DNA of 51,956 nucleotides from an uncultured Prevotellaceae bacterium (GCA_900318815.1 ONMA01000033.1:1-51956), one strand, 5' to 3'; shown: positions 27,931 to 37,014, numbered from the stretch's first letter. Notes: generated from the sequence alone by a model not told the origin. Program-made: numbers and translations.

Positions 27931-27956
27931 GCAAGAAGTTATTCTTTAATGGTTAC
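27931..27956. repeat. 26-bp direct repeat, right copy
   Basis: It matches 27392-27417 and runs right up to the stop codon of the sugar kinase gene. Confidence 0.8.
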
Positions 27957-28786
27957 TAAGAATGGAAATAGACGAGCGGTTGAAGGGGACTTTTCTCAAC
28001 ACGGGCAAAGATGAGATGCTCGCGGTAGGCGGCTTTTTGCAGCTGTTCATGGTAACAGAAGGCAATGCTGCCTACTGCACATAAGGGGATATTGGGCTTC
28101 TCGTAAGGGATGATGTTGCGGTGGATGAAGTCCTGGAAATTGCTGATGACCAATTCGCTGATGGCCGGAATATGCAGATGACGATGGACAAACGGAGAGA
28201 GGGAGGCCAGGAAGCGGTTGGGCATGGGCTGACGATAGACCTGGTTGATGACCTCTGTGAGCGACAGGTCGTATTCCGATTCGAACTCCTCGCGCAGTTC
28301 GTGCGGTAATAATCCTTTATATAGGCCATTCAGCAACCTGATGCCCAGTACCGCACCACTGCCCTCGTCGCCGAGGATATAGCCTAAGGGGGGCGTGTTC
28401 ATGACGATGCGCTTACCATCGTAATAGCCGGAGTTGGCTCCTGTGCCCAGGATGCAGACAATTCCCTCAGAGTAATTACAGAGGCCACGTGCCGCTCCCA
28501 GTAAGTCGCTTTTAGCCTCTACTTGCTGCGCACCCGTCGCCTCCTGTAGCAGCCGCTGCATCAACGCTTCTTCCGTGGGGCGCACGCCGCTGCCATAGAA
28601 GTGTATCTCCTGCACTTCCCTGCCTGCCAACTGGGGCAGGAGTTCATTACGGAGAATGGTTCTCACGTCGTTTTCACTTTGGTGAATGGGGTTGATGCCC
28701 TGCGTGTGCAGGGTCTCAACAAGTTCTTTTCCGTCGACAAGTGCCCAGTCGGTCTTGGTGCTTCCGCTATCTGCAATCAATTTCAT
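27956..28786 (-). CDS. BadF/BadG/BcrA/BcrD-type sugar kinase (N-acetylglucosamine kinase-like)
   Basis: This ASKHA-fold ATPase of 276 residues shows the phosphate-1 loop MKLIADSGSTKTDWALVDG, a second loop CILGTGANSGYYDG and the adenosine loop YILGDEGSGAVLGIRLLNG. Close relatives phosphorylate N-acetylglucosamine or muramic-acid-derived sugars; the exact substrate is not readable here. The ATG lies five bases after a -7 box, so the transcript is probably leaderless. Repeat DNA abuts its stop codon. Confidence 0.85.
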   Translation of the reverse strand: MKLIADSGSTKTDWALVDGKELVETLHTQGINPIHQSENDVRTILRNELLPQLAGREVQEIHFYGSGVRPTEEALMQRLLQEATGAQQVEAKSDLLGAARGLCNYSEGIVCILGTGANSGYYDGKRIVMNTPPLGYILGDEGSGAVLGIRLLNGLYKGLLPHELREEFESEYDLSLTEVINQVYRQPMPNRFLASLSPFVHRHLHIPAISELVISNFQDFIHRNIIPYEKPNIPLCAVGSIAFCYHEQLQKAAYREHLIFARVEKSPLQPLVYFHS

Positions 28787-28791
28787 GGGCG

Positions 28792-28799
28792 CAAAGTTA
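28792..28799 (-). promoter_or_regulatory. -7 box TAACTTTG five bases before the sugar kinase ATG
   Basis: The minus strand reads TAACTTTG at 28799-28792 and the ATG is 28786-28784. This spacing implies a leaderless mRNA. Confidence 0.6.
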
Positions 28800-28873
28800 C
28801 GAAATAATTGCTAATTACACCCATGCGCCTCTCGTTTTTTGCAAAAAGAGAAGCGGGTATTAAGAATTATTTG

Positions 28874-28881
28874 TACCTTTG
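28874..28881 (+). promoter_or_regulatory. -7 box TACCTTTG for the MscS-family gene
   Basis: The box lies 27 bases before the ATG at 28909 and is divergent to the sugar kinase promoter. No clear -33 is seen. Confidence 0.6.
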
Positions 28882-28908
28882 CACCCAAAATTGAAACAAA
28901 AGACTTAG

Positions 28909-31236
28909 ATGAAAAGACTCTTCCTATTACTCTTCCTTATTGTCGGCGCGGTGGTCGAAGCAGGTGCTGTGCTGAAGGAGAAAGACCTGGAACAGACGCT
29001 CAGCGTGCTGCGGCAAGAGCTGGTGGACTATCACCTGGAACTCACAGGACAGGCTGGTGCCCGCAAGAAGCAGAACCAGCAAACCATCAAGGAACTGATG
29101 GAGACGATGAGACGGTCGAACCAGAACTCGCTGATGCTTTACTCTCAGAAGACCGGCTATGTGTTCGACCTGACATACGCCTGCCATGAGGCCACGGCAC
29201 TCTACCAGCAGTTCCAGGACCAGCAGGTGCCTTTCCGCTCGTTCCTGGAGCAGAACGAGGTGGAGATAGCCAAGTTCGACAGTCTTATTGTCAGCCTGAA
29301 GGTGATGCGCATGTCGAAATTGAGCCAGCAGGCCATGACCGACCGCAACGTCTGCCTGACACTGGCCACCAGCATACGCAATACGATTGAGGAGAACCGA
29401 ACACAGACTGCCGAGTACATCCGCATCTACGAATTGACCGAACAGCGGCTGAAGTACCTGAATGACTATGCTAACCAGCTGTACAACGACATACAGATGA
29501 GCATCTTCAGGAACGGCGGTGTGAACTACTTCACCACGCTGCGCTATTTCAATACGCACTGGGAGAACATGAAGCAGATGGTGAGCGACAAATATAAGCC
29601 TACGCGCAACAGCGACTGGGACAGCCGGGTCATCTTTGGCCTGTTCTTTGCCATCGGGGTGTTTGCCGTTATCTCCATCCTGCTCAACCTGCTGGTGTTC
29701 AGGCTGATGCCCCGTCGGTTCCATACACCGGAGTTTCTGAGGAAGCGTGCCTGCATCATCTGGGCCACTACCACCATTACGTTTGCCCTCCTGTTAGGCG
29801 TCTTGCGTGCCACGCTGAACCAGAACTTTTTTATCATGGCCTCGGGCCTGCTCATTGAGTACTCCTGGCTCTTAGGCGTCATCCTGATATCATTGCTGTT
29901 GCGCGTCAACGGGCAGCAAATCAGGAGCGCCTTCCGCATCTATGCACCGCTGCTGGTCGTAGGTTTCCTGGTCATAGGCTTCCGCATCATCTTGATACCC
30001 AATGAGCTGGTGAATCTTATCTTCCCGCCCATCTTGCTGCTGTGTACGCTTTGGCAATGGAACGTCATAGGCCGACACAACAAGAACGTGCCGCGTCAGG
30101 ACATGATTTATTCCTACATCTCGCTCATGGTGTTCTTTGTCTCCGTCACCTGTTCATGGATGAGCTTTACCCTGCTGGCCGTGCAGATACTGATCTGGTG
30201 GATCATGCAGCTTACTTGCATCCTGACCATCACTTTCATTTCGAGTTGGCTCCAACAGTACGGGCAGCGGCATGGTTTCGGCGAGAAGCCCATTACGCAG
30301 TCGTGGTTCTACCTATTAATATATAATGTGCTGCTCCCCACGTTGGGCGTGCTCTCCGTCATGATTAGCTTCTACTGGGCGGCGGGTGTATTCAACATGA
30401 GCGACCTGTGTTGGAAGATGTTCAGCATGAACATCATCAACCAGGAGAATCTGCAGATAAGCATCCTGAAACTTACTTTCGTCGTCTGTCTCTGGTTCTT
30501 CTTCTCCTATGCCTCACGCACCATCCTCGCGCTGATGCGCCTGCACTTCGAGACCACCGACCCGTCGACGGCAGCTTCGCGCGAGGTCATGGGCAAGAAC
30601 GTCATCCAGGTGCTCATCTGGGGCGTGTGGCTACTCATGTCGTTGTCTGTACTCCACATCTCTGTGTCCTGGCTGCTGGCCATCTCGGGCGGTCTGTCTA
30701 CCGGTATCGGCTTTGCCTCGAAGGACATCATCGAGAATATTTACTACGGTGCCTCGCTCATGGCCGGGCGCATCAAGGTGGGCGACTGGATTGAAGTGGA
30801 CGGGACGATGGGCAAGGTAAGCTCCATCAGCTATACCTCGACTGTCGTTGAGTCGCTCCGGGGCGAGGTGATTACCTTCCAGAACTCGCAGCTCTTTGCC
30901 AAGAACTACAAGAACCTGACGCGCAACCACGGCTATGTGCTGGCCGTGATTCCCTTCGGCGTGGCCTACGGCTCGAACCTGAAGCAGGTGACTGAGCTGG
31001 TGGAGAATGCCGTGAACTCGCTGCACCATGAGTGGATGGATCCCAACAAGCAGGTGAAGTCGGTCATGGCCGGCATGGGCGACTCGAGTGTAGACTTCAA
31101 GCTCTTTGTCTGGGCCGATGCCGTGAAGAAGTCCTACGTCATCAGCGATGTGCTGAAGTGCGTCTACAACACTCTTTACGAGAACGGCATCGAGATACCG
31201 TTCCCGCAGCGCGACATACATATCAGGAAGGACTAA
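28909..31236 (+). CDS. Large MscS-family mechanosensitive channel
   Basis: A signal peptide (MKRLFLLLFLIVGAVVEAGA) is followed by a coiled-coil periplasmic domain (about 20-240) with heptads. About ten or eleven membrane segments come next, and a C-terminal MscS domain. The pore helix and beta domain are seen in LLAISGGLSTGIGFASKDII and GRIKVGDWIEVDGTMGKVSS. The 775-residue size matches the MscK/YbiO-like subfamily, not the short MscS. It would release solutes on hypo-osmotic shock. The gene stands alone, converging on a small membrane-protein gene. Confidence 0.92.
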   Translation: MKRLFLLLFLIVGAVVEAGAVLKEKDLEQTLSVLRQELVDYHLELTGQAGARKKQNQQTIKELMETMRRSNQNSLMLYSQKTGYVFDLTYACHEATALYQQFQDQQVPFRSFLEQNEVEIAKFDSLIVSLKVMRMSKLSQQAMTDRNVCLTLATSIRNTIEENRTQTAEYIRIYELTEQRLKYLNDYANQLYNDIQMSIFRNGGVNYFTTLRYFNTHWENMKQMVSDKYKPTRNSDWDSRVIFGLFFAIGVFAVISILLNLLVFRLMPRRFHTPEFLRKRACIIWATTTITFALLLGVLRATLNQNFFIMASGLLIEYSWLLGVILISLLLRVNGQQIRSAFRIYAPLLVVGFLVIGFRIILIPNELVNLIFPPILLLCTLWQWNVIGRHNKNVPRQDMIYSYISLMVFFVSVTCSWMSFTLLAVQILIWWIMQLTCILTITFISSWLQQYGQRHGFGEKPITQSWFYLLIYNVLLPTLGVLSVMISFYWAAGVFNMSDLCWKMFSMNIINQENLQISILKLTFVVCLWFFFSYASRTILALMRLHFETTDPSTAASREVMGKNVIQVLIWGVWLLMSLSVLHISVSWLLAISGGLSTGIGFASKDIIENIYYGASLMAGRIKVGDWIEVDGTMGKVSSISYTSTVVESLRGEVITFQNSQLFAKNYKNLTRNHGYVLAVIPFGVAYGSNLKQVTELVENAVNSLHHEWMDPNKQVKSVMAGMGDSSVDFKLFVWADAVKKSYVISDVLKCVYNTLYENGIEIPFPQRDIHIRKD

Positions 31237-31255
31237 GCGGAAAAAAGCGAGCGCT

Positions 31256-31414
31256 TCAAAGGGAAGTACTCGCATAATAGGCAAATGCCAGGATGGCCAG
31301 CATGATGATAAGGACAATGCTCCTTATCAGACAGCTGGCTATCTTCTTGATGACATAGAAGCCTGCAACCACGGCTGCAAGCATCAGCAGGTAGTATCCG
31401 AATTGTGCATCCAT
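31256..31414 (-). CDS. Small hydrophobic membrane protein, 52 aa
   Basis: From the ATG at 31414 (MDAQFGYYLLMLAAVVAGFY) the product has two hydrophobic helices separated by KKIASCLIRS. It starts seven bases after the pseudouridine synthase stop, so it is the last gene of the ffh transcript. An upstream in-frame start would overlap the synthase gene. No family recognised. Confidence 0.65.
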   Translation of the reverse strand: MDAQFGYYLLMLAAVVAGFYVIKKIASCLIRSIVLIIMLAILAFAYYASTSL

Positions 31415-31421
31415 AAAGCGA

Positions 31422-32318
31422 TTATTTGAATAAAAGTCGGAATGGGGTAGGGATAGGGGTCTCAAACTCCATGGGCTCGCCCGTTACGGGATGATGAAAA
31501 CAGAGCAGCCAGGCATGCAGGCAGAGCCGGTGTAGCGGGTCGTCGCCATTTCCGTATTTGATGTCGCCGCAGACGGGATGCCCCATATCGGCAGCATGTA
31601 CGCGAATCTGGTTCTTGCGGCCCGTCTCTAAGCGGTACTCCACTAACGAGTGTTCTGTGGTGCGGTCCAGCACATGAAAATGGGTGATGGCCAGTTTGCC
31701 GCCATTGTCCACGGGTGATGAATAGGTGATGTAAGCCTTGTTGTCCTTCAGCCAGTTGCTGACGGTGCCCTCGTCCTGTTCCATCTCGCCACTGACCACG
31801 GCCACATAGCGGCGGTCGTAGACAATCTGGTGCCAGTTGTGTTCCAGTATCTGTTCCGTTTCCATGTCCTTCGCATAGACCATCAGGCCGCTGGTGTCGC
31901 GGTCAAGGCGGTGAACCACATGGGCCGTACACTTCTGGCGGCTCTTCTTGAAGTAGTCGTCGAGCACCGATTTCACGTTGAGCGACGAGTGGCCTGCTGC
32001 CATCGAGAGGATGCCTTCGGCTTTCTCCACGACAATGAGCCATTTGTCCTCGTAGACAATCTTTACGTATCGGCTCTTGAACGACTGCTGGTTGCGCTTG
32101 GTGCGGCTCACCGCCACCTTCATGCCCGGCTGAAGCAGGAAGTCGAACTGCGTCACCGTCTTGCCGTTCACCTTGATGCCGTGCCCCTGCAACGTAGCCT
32201 TCACCTTGGTGCGGCTCTGCGGCACGTTGGCCAGCAGGAAGTCCAGCAACGGCTGGGAGGTCTTCACGTCGTAATGATCATAGTCGCCTTCGCGGCCATA
32301 TCCGGTATTCATTCTCAT
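31422..32318 (-). CDS. RluA-family rRNA/tRNA pseudouridine synthase
   Basis: An N-terminal S4-like RNA-binding domain (LLDFLLANVPQSRTKVKATL) precedes the catalytic domain with the active-site Asp in VHRLDRDTSGLMVYAK. RLETGRKNQIRVHAADMGHP, the RluA family end block, is also present. The 298 residues are typical. The RNA target cannot be assigned from sequence. It lies 11 bases beyond the TPR gene in the ffh-folD operon. Confidence 0.93.
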   Translation of the reverse strand: MRMNTGYGREGDYDHYDVKTSQPLLDFLLANVPQSRTKVKATLQGHGIKVNGKTVTQFDFLLQPGMKVAVSRTKRNQQSFKSRYVKIVYEDKWLIVVEKAEGILSMAAGHSSLNVKSVLDDYFKKSRQKCTAHVVHRLDRDTSGLMVYAKDMETEQILEHNWHQIVYDRRYVAVVSGEMEQDEGTVSNWLKDNKAYITYSSPVDNGGKLAITHFHVLDRTTEHSLVEYRLETGRKNQIRVHAADMGHPVCGDIKYGNGDDPLHRLCLHAWLLCFHHPVTGEPMEFETPIPTPFRLLFK

Positions 32319-32329
32319 AATAGTCGTGT

Positions 32330-32509
32330 TCAGGGATTATACATGTCCTTGCAGTAGAAGTTCAGGATGTCGTCGAGCATCTGCTTGGCTTCTACGGCAG
32401 GGCTGTTTGGGTCAAGCCGGGCAGCCTCGATGTAGCAGTTAATGGCTTCATGGAAGCTGCCCGCCTTGCGGTATTCATTTCCTTTGCGGTAAAGTTCCTC
32501 GGCTGTCAT
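32330..32509 (-). CDS. Small TPR protein, 59 aa
   Basis: The ATG at 32509 overlaps the folD TGA (ATGA). [20 protein letters not shown] and [17 protein letters not shown] give one TPR unit plus part of a second. It is a protein-interaction module of unknown partner, read with folD and ffh. Longer upstream starts would overlap folD in a different frame and are not believable. Confidence 0.85.
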   Translation of the reverse strand: MTAEELYRKGNEYRKAGSFHEAINCYIEAARLDPNSPAVEAKQMLDDILNFYCKDMYNP

Positions 32510-33384
32510 TGGTAGTATTCTTTCTTGCCGGCAGCTAAGGTGTTCTTCATCAGCGAACAGATGGTCATGGGGCCTACGCCGCCGGGCACAGGGGTGATGT
32601 AGCTGCAGAGCGGAGCCACCTCGTCGAACTTCACGTCGCCATTCAGGCGGTAGCCGCTCTTGCGGGTGGCATCCGGCACGCGGGTAGTCCCCACGTCGAT
32701 GATGACGGCTCCGGGCTTCACCATGTCGGCCGTCACGAAGTCGGGCTGGCCGATGGCGGCGATGATGATGTCGGCCTGGCGGCACTCTTCCTTCAGTGTC
32801 TTCGAGCGCGAGTGGCACACGGTCACCGTCGAGTCGCCATACTGCTTCTGCATCATCAGCTGAGCCATGGGCTTGCCCACGATGTTCGAACGACCGAGGA
32901 TGACGCATTTCTTTCCGCTGGTCTCGATGCCGTAGCGCTTCAGCAGCGTGATGATGCCGAGTGGCGTGGCCGAGATGAAGCAGGGCAGGCCGATGGCCAT
33001 GCGCCCCACGTTGATGGGATGGAAGCCGTCGACGTCCTTGCGGTAGTCAATGGCCTCGATGATTTTCTGCTCGTCGATATGCTTGGGCAGGGGCAGCTGC
33101 ACGATGAAGCCGTCGATGTCAGCGTCGTTGTTCAGGCGCGACACGCACGACAGGAGCTCTTCCTCCGTTACGTCGTCCTCATAGCGGATGAGTGTCGACT
33201 TGAATCCGCAGGCCTCGCAGGCCAGCACCTTGTTCTTTACGTAGGTCTCCGAACCGCCGTCGTGCCCCACGAGTACGGCGGCCAAGTGTGGCTGCTTCTC
33301 GCCACGGGCCACCATCTGCTTTACTTCCTCGGCAATCTCAGCCTTGATGGCCGCCGCCGTTGCTTTTCCGTCGATTAGTTGCAT
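32506..33384 (-). CDS. folD: Methylenetetrahydrofolate dehydrogenase/cyclohydrolase FolD
   Basis: This bifunctional enzyme of one-carbon metabolism interconverts methylene-, methenyl- and formyl-tetrahydrofolate. The catalytic Lys in [19 protein letters not shown], the folate-site segment [20 protein letters not shown] and the NADP-binding segment [16 protein letters not shown] are complete. Length is 292 residues. It starts 11 bases after the ffh stop. Confidence 0.97.
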   Translation of the reverse strand: MQLIDGKATAAAIKAEIAEEVKQMVARGEKQPHLAAVLVGHDGGSETYVKNKVLACEACGFKSTLIRYEDDVTEEELLSCVSRLNNDADIDGFIVQLPLPKHIDEQKIIEAIDYRKDVDGFHPINVGRMAIGLPCFISATPLGIITLLKRYGIETSGKKCVILGRSNIVGKPMAQLMMQKQYGDSTVTVCHSRSKTLKEECRQADIIIAAIGQPDFVTADMVKPGAVIIDVGTTRVPDATRKSGYRLNGDVKFDEVAPLCSYITPVPGGVGPMTICSLMKNTLAAGKKEYYQ

Positions 33385-33395
33385 AGGTTGATTGA

Positions 33396-34751
33396 TTACA
33401 TTTTCGGCATTCCGCCTTTCATATTCTTCATTGCCGCAGCCATCTGGGCCATCTGCGAGCGATCCATGCCCGAGACCATCTTCATCATCTTGCGCGTCTG
33501 GTCGAACTGCTTCATCAGGCGGTTCACGTCGTCGAGCTTCGTGCCGCTGCCCTTGGCAATGCGGATGCGGCGGCTCTGGTTGATGATGTCGGGGTTGGCA
33601 CGCTCCTTCGGCGTCATCGACTGGATGATGGCTTCAATACCCTTGAAGGCGTTGTCGTCGATGTCCATATCCTTGATGGCCTTGCCCACGCCGGGAATCA
33701 TCGAAGCCAGCTCCTTGATGTTGCCCATCTTCTTGATTTGCTGTATCTGGCCCATGAAGTCGTTGAAGTCGAACTTGTTCTTGCGTATCTTCTTCTCCAG
33801 TTCGCGTGCCTGCTTCTCGTCGAACTGCATCTGCGCGCGCTCAACGAGCGAAACGACATCGCCCATTCCTAAGATGCGGTCGGCCATACGTTCGGGGTGG
33901 AACACGTCGACGGCATCCATCTTCTCGCCCGTACCCACGAACATAATAGGTTTCGTGACGACGGTACGGATGGAGAGGGCTGCACCGCCACGGGTGTCGC
34001 CGTCGAGCTTGGTCAGCACCACGCCATCGAAGTCCAGTCGTTCGTTGAACTCCTTGGCCGTGTTCACGGCATCCTGGCCCGTCATCGAGTCCACGACAAA
34101 CAGCGTGTTCTCCGGGTTGATGGCACGCTTCAGCGTCTCTATCTCCTGCATCATCTGCTCGTCAATGGCCAGACGTCCGGCGGTATCGACGATGACCACA
34201 TTGTAGCCTTCCTGCTTAGCCTTGCGAATGGCGTTCTGGGCAATCTCTACCACGTCCTTGTTGCCCTCCTCGGTGTAGACATCCACGCCAACAGTCTGGG
34301 CCACCACCTTCAACTGTTCGATGGCGGCAGGACGGTAGACGTCGCAGGCCACGAGCAGCGGCTTCTTGTGCATGCGCGTCTTCAGCATGTTGGCCAGTTT
34401 GCCGGTAAAGGTGGTCTTACCAGAACCCTGCAGGCCCGACATCAGGATGATGCTGGGACGCTCCTCAAACTTCAGCTCTGTGGCCTTGCCGCCCATCAGC
34501 TCCGTCAGTTCGTCGTGTACAATCTTCACCATCAGCTGACTGGGCTTGATGGCCGTCAGCACGTTCATGCCCAGGGCTTTCTGCTTCACTGTGTCGGTGA
34601 ACTGCTTGGCCACCTTATAGTTCACGTCGGCATCAAGCAGGGCGCGGCGCACGTCTTTCAGGGTCTCTGCAACGTTGATCTCAGTGATTTTCCCTTCACC
34701 TTTCAGAATCTTGAACGACCGTTCAAGTCTCTCCGATAAATTCTCAAACAT
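33396..34751 (-). CDS. ffh: Signal recognition particle protein Ffh (SRP54)
   Basis: This GTPase binds signal sequences and 4.5S RNA and docks with FtsY. The N domain, G1 ([18 protein letters not shown]), G3 (DTAGRL), [13 protein letters not shown] and the Met-rich M domain (ending [18 protein letters not shown]) are complete at 451 residues. It heads the operon ffh-folD-TPR-pseudouridine synthase-small membrane protein. Its promoter overlaps the terminator of the gene upstream. Confidence 0.97.
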   Translation of the reverse strand: MFENLSERLERSFKILKGEGKITEINVAETLKDVRRALLDADVNYKVAKQFTDTVKQKALGMNVLTAIKPSQLMVKIVHDELTELMGGKATELKFEERPSIILMSGLQGSGKTTFTGKLANMLKTRMHKKPLLVACDVYRPAAIEQLKVVAQTVGVDVYTEEGNKDVVEIAQNAIRKAKQEGYNVVIVDTAGRLAIDEQMMQEIETLKRAINPENTLFVVDSMTGQDAVNTAKEFNERLDFDGVVLTKLDGDTRGGAALSIRTVVTKPIMFVGTGEKMDAVDVFHPERMADRILGMGDVVSLVERAQMQFDEKQARELEKKIRKNKFDFNDFMGQIQQIKKMGNIKELASMIPGVGKAIKDMDIDDNAFKGIEAIIQSMTPKERANPDIINQSRRIRIAKGSGTKLDDVNRLMKQFDQTRKMMKMVSGMDRSQMAQMAAAMKNMKGGMPKM

Positions 34752-34796
34752 CTGTGTATTTACGATTTAACTATTTACGATTTATGAATTTGAGCG

Positions 34797-34827
34797 CAAA
34801 ATTACAATAAAAAAACGAGACCTACAA
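34797..34827 (-). promoter_or_regulatory. ffh promoter overlapping a terminator
   Basis: TTG (34827-34825), 20 bases, TAATTTTG (34804-34797). The -33 part sits in the loop of the hairpin at 34811-34845. Confidence 0.6.
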
Positions 34828-34845
34828 GCGATGAGCCTCGTTTTT
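34811..34845 (-). terminator. Terminator after the TerB/DnaJ gene
   Basis: AAAAACGAG (34811-34819) pairs with CTCGTTTTT (34837-34845), a 9-bp stem with A and T tails on both sides, so it can act in either direction. Confidence 0.75.
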
Positions 34846-34891
34846 AGTAATTGTTAAAAAATAAATGGGTATGATTTATGCGCTTGCGCGA

Positions 34892-35671
34892 TTATAGTCC
34901 GCGTGCTTTCCAGATGCGTTCCTTGGCGGCATTGATTTCCTGGAACTTCTTCTCGGCAGCCTTGCGCACGTCTTCGCCCAGTTTTGCCACGCGGTCGGGA
35001 TGATGCTCTAAGGCCAGTCGGCGATAGGCCTTGCGCAGTTCGTCGTCAGTAGCGTCGGGACTCACGCCCAGCACTTTGTAGGCATCCTCGAGCGTGTCGC
35101 CCTCCAAGTGCAGCAGCGAGTCCACTTCGCTGGGCGACATCTGCATCCACTGGGCACATTCCCTGATAGCTGCTACTTCCTCCTGAGCCACGTGGCCGTC
35201 GGCACGGGCAATCATCACGAGGAAGTTCAGCAGTTGCAGGCGTTCGCTGTAGCCGGTATGGTGCCTGATTTGCTCGCAGCTCTGGCGGATGGTCTGCTTG
35301 TAGGCAGCGTCGCCCTGACGCTTGGCCTCCTCGAACAGGCGTCGCAGTATCTGCTCACCCTGCTCGGCACCTACCTCTCCGAAGTTCTGTCGCAGCACGC
35401 CGCGCACCAGTTCCATCTCAGAGTGCATGATGCGCCCGTCAGCCCTGATGATATACGAGGCCAGCACCAGCATGGAGAAGAGGAAGCTGTTACGCTCGCC
35501 TTCATTCCTTGTTGCGTTGTTCTGGTCGTTGAAGAAACCGTTGCTCTTGATGCGGGGGGCGCCGTTGCCGTCGAACATCGCGCCGATGGCTATGCCTATC
35601 AGCGCTCCCATCGGGCTGCCGCCAGTGGCTATCCATCCTAAGAAGCCACCTATCCATTTGCCTATTGCCAT
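34892..35671 (-). CDS. DjlA-like TerB plus J-domain co-chaperone
   Basis: A Gly-rich N-terminal hydrophobic segment (about residues 5-33) may insert in the membrane. A TerB-like helical domain (about 60-185, with VLASYIIRADGRIMHSEME) and a C-terminal J domain with the HPD motif (LALEHHPDRVAKLGEDVR) follow. J domains stimulate DnaK. The 259 residues match DjlA-type proteins. The gene has its own -7 box and a terminator. It is the last core gene before the accessory island. Confidence 0.88.
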   Translation of the reverse strand: MAIGKWIGGFLGWIATGGSPMGALIGIAIGAMFDGNGAPRIKSNGFFNDQNNATRNEGERNSFLFSMLVLASYIIRADGRIMHSEMELVRGVLRQNFGEVGAEQGEQILRRLFEEAKRQGDAAYKQTIRQSCEQIRHHTGYSERLQLLNFLVMIARADGHVAQEEVAAIRECAQWMQMSPSEVDSLLHLEGDTLEDAYKVLGVSPDATDDELRKAYRRLALEHHPDRVAKLGEDVRKAAEKKFQEINAAKERIWKARGL

Positions 35672-35706
35672 GATTCCAATTCTTTATGATATATTATAAT
35701 GGTGTG

Positions 35707-35714
35707 CAAAGGTA
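35707..35714 (-). promoter_or_regulatory. -7 box TACCTTTG for the DjlA-like gene
   Basis: TACCTTTG reads on the minus strand from 35714, 35 bases before the ATG. A consensus -33 is not seen. Confidence 0.55.
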
Positions 35715-35888
35715 CACATTTTTTCTTAGAAATCTTCTTTGCTGGCAATTTTTTTATCTTGAAATGGCGGTAACGGGGTATAACCATGTGGGGAACAAAA
35801 GTTGTCACGCATCCGCATGGCCGTCACGTTTTCATCTAATAATTTGTAAAAGGTAATGCGAAAACGATTATTATTAGCAAAAAAGATG

Positions 35889-35896
35889 TAACTTTG
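35889..35896 (+). promoter_or_regulatory. -7 box TAACTTTG of the deleted toxin-antitoxin copy
   Basis: The segment 35867-35925 matches the promoter and leader of the intact module at 47213-47272, including the same -7 box. Confidence 0.6.
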
Positions 35897-35925
35897 CACC
35901 GTCATTACGATAAAGGAAAGCGATT

Positions 35926-36054
35926 ATGTGTACATATAAAAACATTGATATTTGCTACAACTTCCATGAAGGGTTGAAGAACACGCAGCAACACCTTTGC
36001 CTCTTCGACAACCTCACCTTCATCGACGGCAATAGCGACTATGTTTTTTTCTAA
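35926..36054 (+). pseudogene. Internally deleted copy of the zeta-toxin-like module
   Basis: The first nine codons (MCTYKNIDI) match the start of the 93-residue gene at 47273. The next thirty (YNFHEGLKNTQQHL, FDNLTFIDGNSDY) match the kinase-like gene at 47951-48040. A 651-bp internal deletion, exactly 217 codons, joins them in frame, and the homology stops at 36042. The resulting 42-codon frame ends at TAA 36052-36054. The junction falls at a shared GAyATyAT stretch (Asp-Ile-Ile codons in both genes), so a microhomology deletion is likely. The scar shows that the module was once present at this end of the island too. Confidence 0.85.
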
Positions 36055-36084
36055 CCTCTGCCACAGTTTGGCGCACCCTTGTCA

Positions 36085-36092
36085 TACTTTTG
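36085..36092 (+). promoter_or_regulatory. -7 box TACTTTTG for the WYL gene
   Basis: TACTTTTG lies 18 bases before the ATG at 36111. The upstream segment (acctctgccacagtttggcg) resembles the region before the gene at 44282, which suggests a dispersed promoter block. Confidence 0.5.
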
Positions 36093-36110
36093 CAGAAAAA
36101 ACAACGTAAT

Positions 36111-37011
36111 ATGGACAACGATAGAGGACAAAGTTTGATAACCAAATACGTCTGGGTGATAGAAACCATCTATCGCAGACGTATGATCTCGTTCAAAGAA
36201 CTGAACGAGCTTGGATATTCCAAAGCGCACTTTCGACAACTGGCGTTACGTCATCTGGGATATGTTCGGCATCAACATCGTCAATGAAGGGCGTGGTGAA
36301 TACCGTTACTATATCGAGAACGAAGAGGACATCAGCAAGAATGGACTCCGTTCCTGGCTCTATAATACATTCTGTGTGAGCAATGCCTTGGCCAACAGCC
36401 AGAGCATCAAAGACCGTATTATTCTGGAATACGTGCCGTCTGGCCAGAACTATCTTCAGCCCATCATCGAGGCGATGAAGGAAAACCGTGTGCTCAACAT
36501 CACCTATCACAGCTATTGGAAGGACGAGGAGAACAATTTCGATGTGCAGCCCTACTGTGTGAAGCTGTTCCGGCAGCGTTGGTACATGGTCGCTCGGAGT
36601 ACCTATTCATATTATTACGAGAAAGGGCCGCGCATCTATGCCCTTGACAGAATTCAACATCTTCGGGCTACAGACGAGAAATTTGAAATGCCAAAGGACT
36701 GGACAGCCAAGGATTTCTTTGAAGGCTGTTTTGGCATTATAGCCGAACAGTCTGTGAAGATTCAGCCCGTTAAGCTGAAAGTGTCAGCAGGACAGGCCAA
36801 CTACATCCGCGACCTGAAGATGCACGAATCGCAGGAAGAGTCAGAGCGCAATGAGGAATACAGCGTCTTCACCTTCAATCTCCGCCCGACTTTCGACTTC
36901 CAGCAGGAACTCCTCTGGAACGGCGAAGACATGGAAGTACTCGAACCCGAATGGCTCCGCAAGGAGATTGCCGGTAAGATAAAAAGAATGTGGAATAAAT
37001 ACAATAAGTAA
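36111..37011 (+). pseudogene. WYL-domain transcription regulator, frameshifted after codon 33
   Basis: The first frame (MDNDRGQSLITKYVWVIETI to FKELNE) looks like the N-terminus of a winged-helix WYL regulator but stops at 36287. From 36211 a second frame (DIPKRTFDNWRYVIWDMFGI onward, about 266 codons) carries the rest. It includes the WYL-type domain (VLNITYHSYWKDEENNFDVQ, YALDRIQHLRA) and ends at 37011. A deletion near 36205-36212 probably removed part of the DNA-binding domain and shifted the frame. The second frame could still be translated from TTG 36211 or a later ATG, giving a protein without a complete winged helix. WYL proteins often control defence islands. Confidence 0.75.
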
Positions 37012-37014
37012 ACA

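Larger units (their letters stand above)
27282..27955. other. Intergenic region rich in short repeats, probable mobile-element remnant
   Basis: There is no credible gene in this 670-bp gap between rhaM and the sugar kinase. It holds a terminator hairpin, a 26-bp direct repeat at its ends, a 21-bp tandem repeat, inverted tacatacac/gtgtatgta segments (27741-27782 and around 27808-27830), a gtcccaac/gttgggac hairpin near 27648-27686 and a degenerate copy of the gctcgacc-ggtcgcttgc motif near 27877-27925. Confidence 0.6.

Noticed and set aside
36061-36092. A consensus -33 (TTTG 36067-36070) for the WYL gene
   Set aside because: Only 14 bases separate it from the -7 box, not the usual 19-21.
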